From Bacteroidia bacterium (GTDB lineage: Bacteria; Bacteroidota; Bacteroidia; B-17B0; Aurantibacillaceae): 64,000 nucleotides of DNA. Below are positions 61,844-64,000 of the stretch, in pieces (position 1 is the stretch's first letter; the number at the start of each line of letters is the position of its first letter). The notes beneath the pieces are model-generated. The model did no database searches, was not told the DNA's origin, and was given only the letters and a program-made list of their open reading frames with translations. The stretch covers positions 558,001 to 622,000 of the forward strand of contig JAEUTO010000006.1 of assembly GCA_016787785.1 (NCBI GenBank), read 5' to 3'. Both the position numbers and the translations under genes were made by a program.

Positions 61844-64000
61844 TTACTCCTTCACAATTTTTGTACGGTAAACAGCTTTAGAGCCTTCTTTTACCTCAAT
61901 AAAATAAATGCCTTTTGCAAATTGGCTGATGTTTATTTTTTCAGAAGCAGACTTAAGTTCTTTTTTCATAATTAATCTTCCTGCTGCATCCGTTACTATT
62001 AACGTTAAACCCGCATTGTTAGTTGAGTTAACAATAAAATAATCACTCGCCGGGTTTGGATATAAAGAGAAGGACGTTGAGTTGACAACTGTTTTAATAT
62101 CGGTACAAATAGAAACAATAACGTTTACGCTATCTGTTGCCGAGCAACCATTATTATCTGTATACGCATAAACTGAATAATAACTTCCGGCGCCTGTGCC
62201 GGGGTTAAAACTGTTTCCGGTAACACCAATGCCGCTGTATGTTCCACCACTTGGTGTACCAACTAATGTTACAGGCGCATCGCTCGTACAAACCATTGTT
62301 TGCGCTGCAGTAACTGCAACAACTGGTAATGGGTTTACAATTACATTCGTTACCGAGTTATCAGAACAGTTACCTGTTGTGCCATAAACTGTATAGGTTG
62401 TATTGCTTGAAGGATTAACGGAAATATTACTTGTTGTTTGTCCGGAGCTCCACGAATAAGATGTAGCACCGCTCGCGGTTAAATTGGCGCTTTGTCCGTT
62501 ACATACAGTTGCAGAGGTTGCCGATACTGTTGGAGTAGGGTCAACGTTAACAGTTGCAGAGGCTGTTGCATTACAAGCAGGCCCGTTACTTGCTGTAACA
62601 TTGTAAACCGTTGTAACCGCGGGTGTAACGTTAATTGATTGGGCGTTAGAGCCGGTAGACCACGTGTAATTTGTTGCAGCGCTTGCATTTAAGCTAATGC
62701 TTTGTCCAGAACAAATGGTTGGAGAGTTAACGGTTAAAACCGGAGGCGTGTTAACTGTTGCTGTTACTGCAATGGCAGAGCTTGTGCAATTATCTTTTTG
62801 TACCTGCCAGTTATAAAAGAAGTAATAAAAACCACCGCCTGCACTTGAACCTGTCATGCTAACAAGGCCGCCAATATTGTATGGGTAAGCACCACCAGCA
62901 CTGTTACGGTATAAATTGATAGCTGCACCACCAATACCTAAACGGAAGCCGGTACCAGGAGTTAAAGCAAAATTTACATTTACTGTATTGGCACCAATAG
63001 CAAGGTTTGCAACCGTACTTGTAATTAATACGTTTGCCGAGTTTCTTAATTCTATTGTGCGATTACCCGCTGTACTTGCATACATAACTACAGTTTTTAA
63101 AGAAGAAGCCTGTATCACATCAAAGATCTGGTACTGGCCGGCGGTATTATAATTACCACCAGTACCTATAGAGGTATTTGTGGCTGCCCCAAACACCGGA
63201 GCGTTAGTAGAAGTATTTACAACATAATAGGTTGTATTACTACTTAAACTTGGTGTTACATAATTACTGCCAATAGTTAACGGCGTTCCTGTGGCGGTTG
63301 GCGAAGCATACCAATACAATTGAGATGTGCCACTGGCAGACAAAGAAAGTGTTCCTGAGCCACAGCGCGCCGCACCTGTTGTTACAGGGTTATTTGGAAT
63401 ACTGATAACAATATAGGCAGGTTTTGTAATAGAATCAACCGCACTTAAACAACCGTTGGCTTTTAATTTTACAGTATACGTTCCTGCAGCAGTGTAGGTA
63501 TGTGCTGGGTTTGTGGTAGTTGATGCTGCACTGCCGTCACCAAAATTCCAGGTATACGTATTACCATTTACAGTTGTATTATTAAAGATAACACTTGCCG
63601 GTAAGGAACAAAAAGATGTTGAGTTAGCAATAAAATTAGAAGCAACAACATTAGAGTAGGCCGGACCAACACCCACCGCATACCATGCGTTGGTTGTTTG
63701 CACTACTTCGTTACTGCAATTGCCAAAAATATCTTTTGCAGCTTGTATACAATAACCTCTTGCTGCCAAGTAATTTGTTGATGGGGTAAAGTAAACCGTT
63801 AAAGCCCTGAAAGCGATTTGCGCTGCCGATGCTTTTGTGATGCCCGTAACATTGTAAGCATTATTAATGTCGTTTGTACCTGTACCCCCTTGACTTAATA
63901 AATAGAACCAATAATTACTTACACCGGAGTTGGTATGAACGCCACCGTTATCGGCGGTGCCAGTGTACCAATAGGTTCCTAAATAGGTATCAGGATCTGA
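61844..64000 (-). CDS. M4-type metallopeptidase, C-terminal part, with PKD and T9SS sorting domain (N-terminus outside window)
   Basis: The frame is open from base 64000 to the stop at 61844 (about 718 residues visible). The first visible part, DNGGVHTNSGVSNYWFYLLS and AAQIAFRALTVYFTPSTNYL, belongs to the thermolysin-like M4 C-terminal domain; the histidine of GGVH is the expected transition-state residue. A PKD domain follows (VIFNNTTVNGNTYTWNFGDG), then beta-sandwich/Ig-like repeats with TVCNGQSANLTASGATSYSW. The end is a T9SS type A C-terminal domain (SLYPNPASDYFIVNSTNNAG to TKIVKE). It should be secreted by T9SS and attached to the surface. The HEXXH catalytic motif would be outside the window. 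Confidence 0.9.
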   Translation of the reverse strand, partial: SDPDTYLGTYWYTGTADNGGVHTNSGVSNYWFYLLSQGGTGTNDINNAYNVTGITKASAAQIAFRALTVYFTPSTNYLAARGYCIQAAKDIFGNCSNEVVQTTNAWYAVGVGPAYSNVVASNFIANSTSFCSLPASVIFNNTTVNGNTYTWNFGDGSAASTTTNPAHTYTAAGTYTVKLKANGCLSAVDSITKPAYIVISIPNNPVTTGAARCGSGTLSLSASGTSQLYWYASPTATGTPLTIGSNYVTPSLSSNTTYYVVNTSTNAPVFGAATNTSIGTGGNYNTAGQYQIFDVIQASSLKTVVMYASTAGNRTIELRNSANVLITSTVANLAIGANTVNVNFALTPGTGFRLGIGGAAINLYRNSAGGAYPYNIGGLVSMTGSSAGGGFYYFFYNWQVQKDNCTSSAIAVTATVNTPPVLTVNSPTICSGQSISLNASAATNYTWSTGSNAQSINVTPAVTTVYNVTASNGPACNATASATVNVDPTPTVSATSATVCNGQSANLTASGATSYSWSSGQTTSNISVNPSSNTTYTVYGTTGNCSDNSVTNVIVNPLPVVAVTAAQTMVCTSDAPVTLVGTPSGGTYSGIGVTGNSFNPGTGAGSYYSVYAYTDNNGCSATDSVNVIVSICTDIKTVVNSTSFSLYPNPASDYFIVNSTNNAGLTLIVTDAAGRLIMKKELKSASEKINISQFAKGIYFIEVKEGSKAVYRTKIVKE

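Overview
The window is a piece of a Bacteroidota (Bacteroidetes) chromosome. The evidence is the base composition (AT-rich), promoters of the TTTG / TAnnTTTG type with a spacer of about 19-22 bp, the gene order tRNA-Thr/Tyr/Gly/Thr-tuf-tRNA-Trp-secE-nusG-rplKAJL-rpoBC, a type IX secretion (T9SS) C-terminal sorting domain, TPR/SpoIIE and propeller/SpoIIE signalling proteins, SPOR/OmpA outer-membrane proteins with thrombospondin type-3 repeats, and a YtxJ (bacillithiol-type) protein. I cannot name a genus from sequence alone.

Layout. 0-4 kb: GIY-YIG nuclease (partial), DUF3037, a short HipA-like kinase, YtxJ and a thioredoxin-fold DUF255 protein, with REP-like and short tandem repeats between them. 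4-6.6 kb: two accessory genes, a DUF6236 protein with a palindrome over its promoter and an unknown protein with a HEPN-type RNDIVH motif, separated by an attC-like inverted-repeat segment. 6.7-14 kb: a MORN-repeat protein, two paralogous TPR membrane proteins that stop just where a SpoIIE phosphatase would begin, secreted orphans, a pentameric ligand-gated channel homologue, and two copies of a 124-bp repeat; one copy sits inside imperfect 38-bp inverted repeats. 14-28.4 kb: S1/P1 nuclease and the minus-strand transcription/translation core (tRNA cluster, tuf, secE, nusG, ribosomal proteins, rpoB, rpoC). 28.4-50.9 kb: housekeeping and envelope genes: rRNA m5C methyltransferase, recX with an atypical SDR, SPOR-domain and beta-barrel proteins, a frame-broken lipoprotein gene, a propeller-PAS-SpoIIE sensor, YceI, a trans-sulfuration enzyme, YfhO, an LpxL-like acyltransferase, a LOG protein, prfA, DUF2142 and an OmpA-family protein. 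50.9-55.4 kb: an accessory island holding a reduced but motif-complete class A penicillin-binding protein, a coupled nucleotidyltransferase-fold protein, an unknown protein, and a convergent HEPN protein. Its right edge abuts a 5'-truncated peptidoglycan-binding gene. 55.7-64 kb: a run of small secreted proteins, an S41 protease, PaiB, a membrane orphan, a PepSY-type lipoprotein and the C-terminal part of an M4 metallopeptidase with PKD and T9SS domains.

The most interesting candidate is the 51.1-55.4 kb island. A peptidoglycan polymerase, a nucleotidyltransferase and an unknown protein are arranged as a tight unit and face a HEPN protein. This looks like a possible undescribed defence or conflict module, but that is inference. 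A second theme is a family of REP-like elements (hairpin plus G-rich tail) that supply the last codons of both TPR paralogues. Protein families were recognised by eye; no searches were run.
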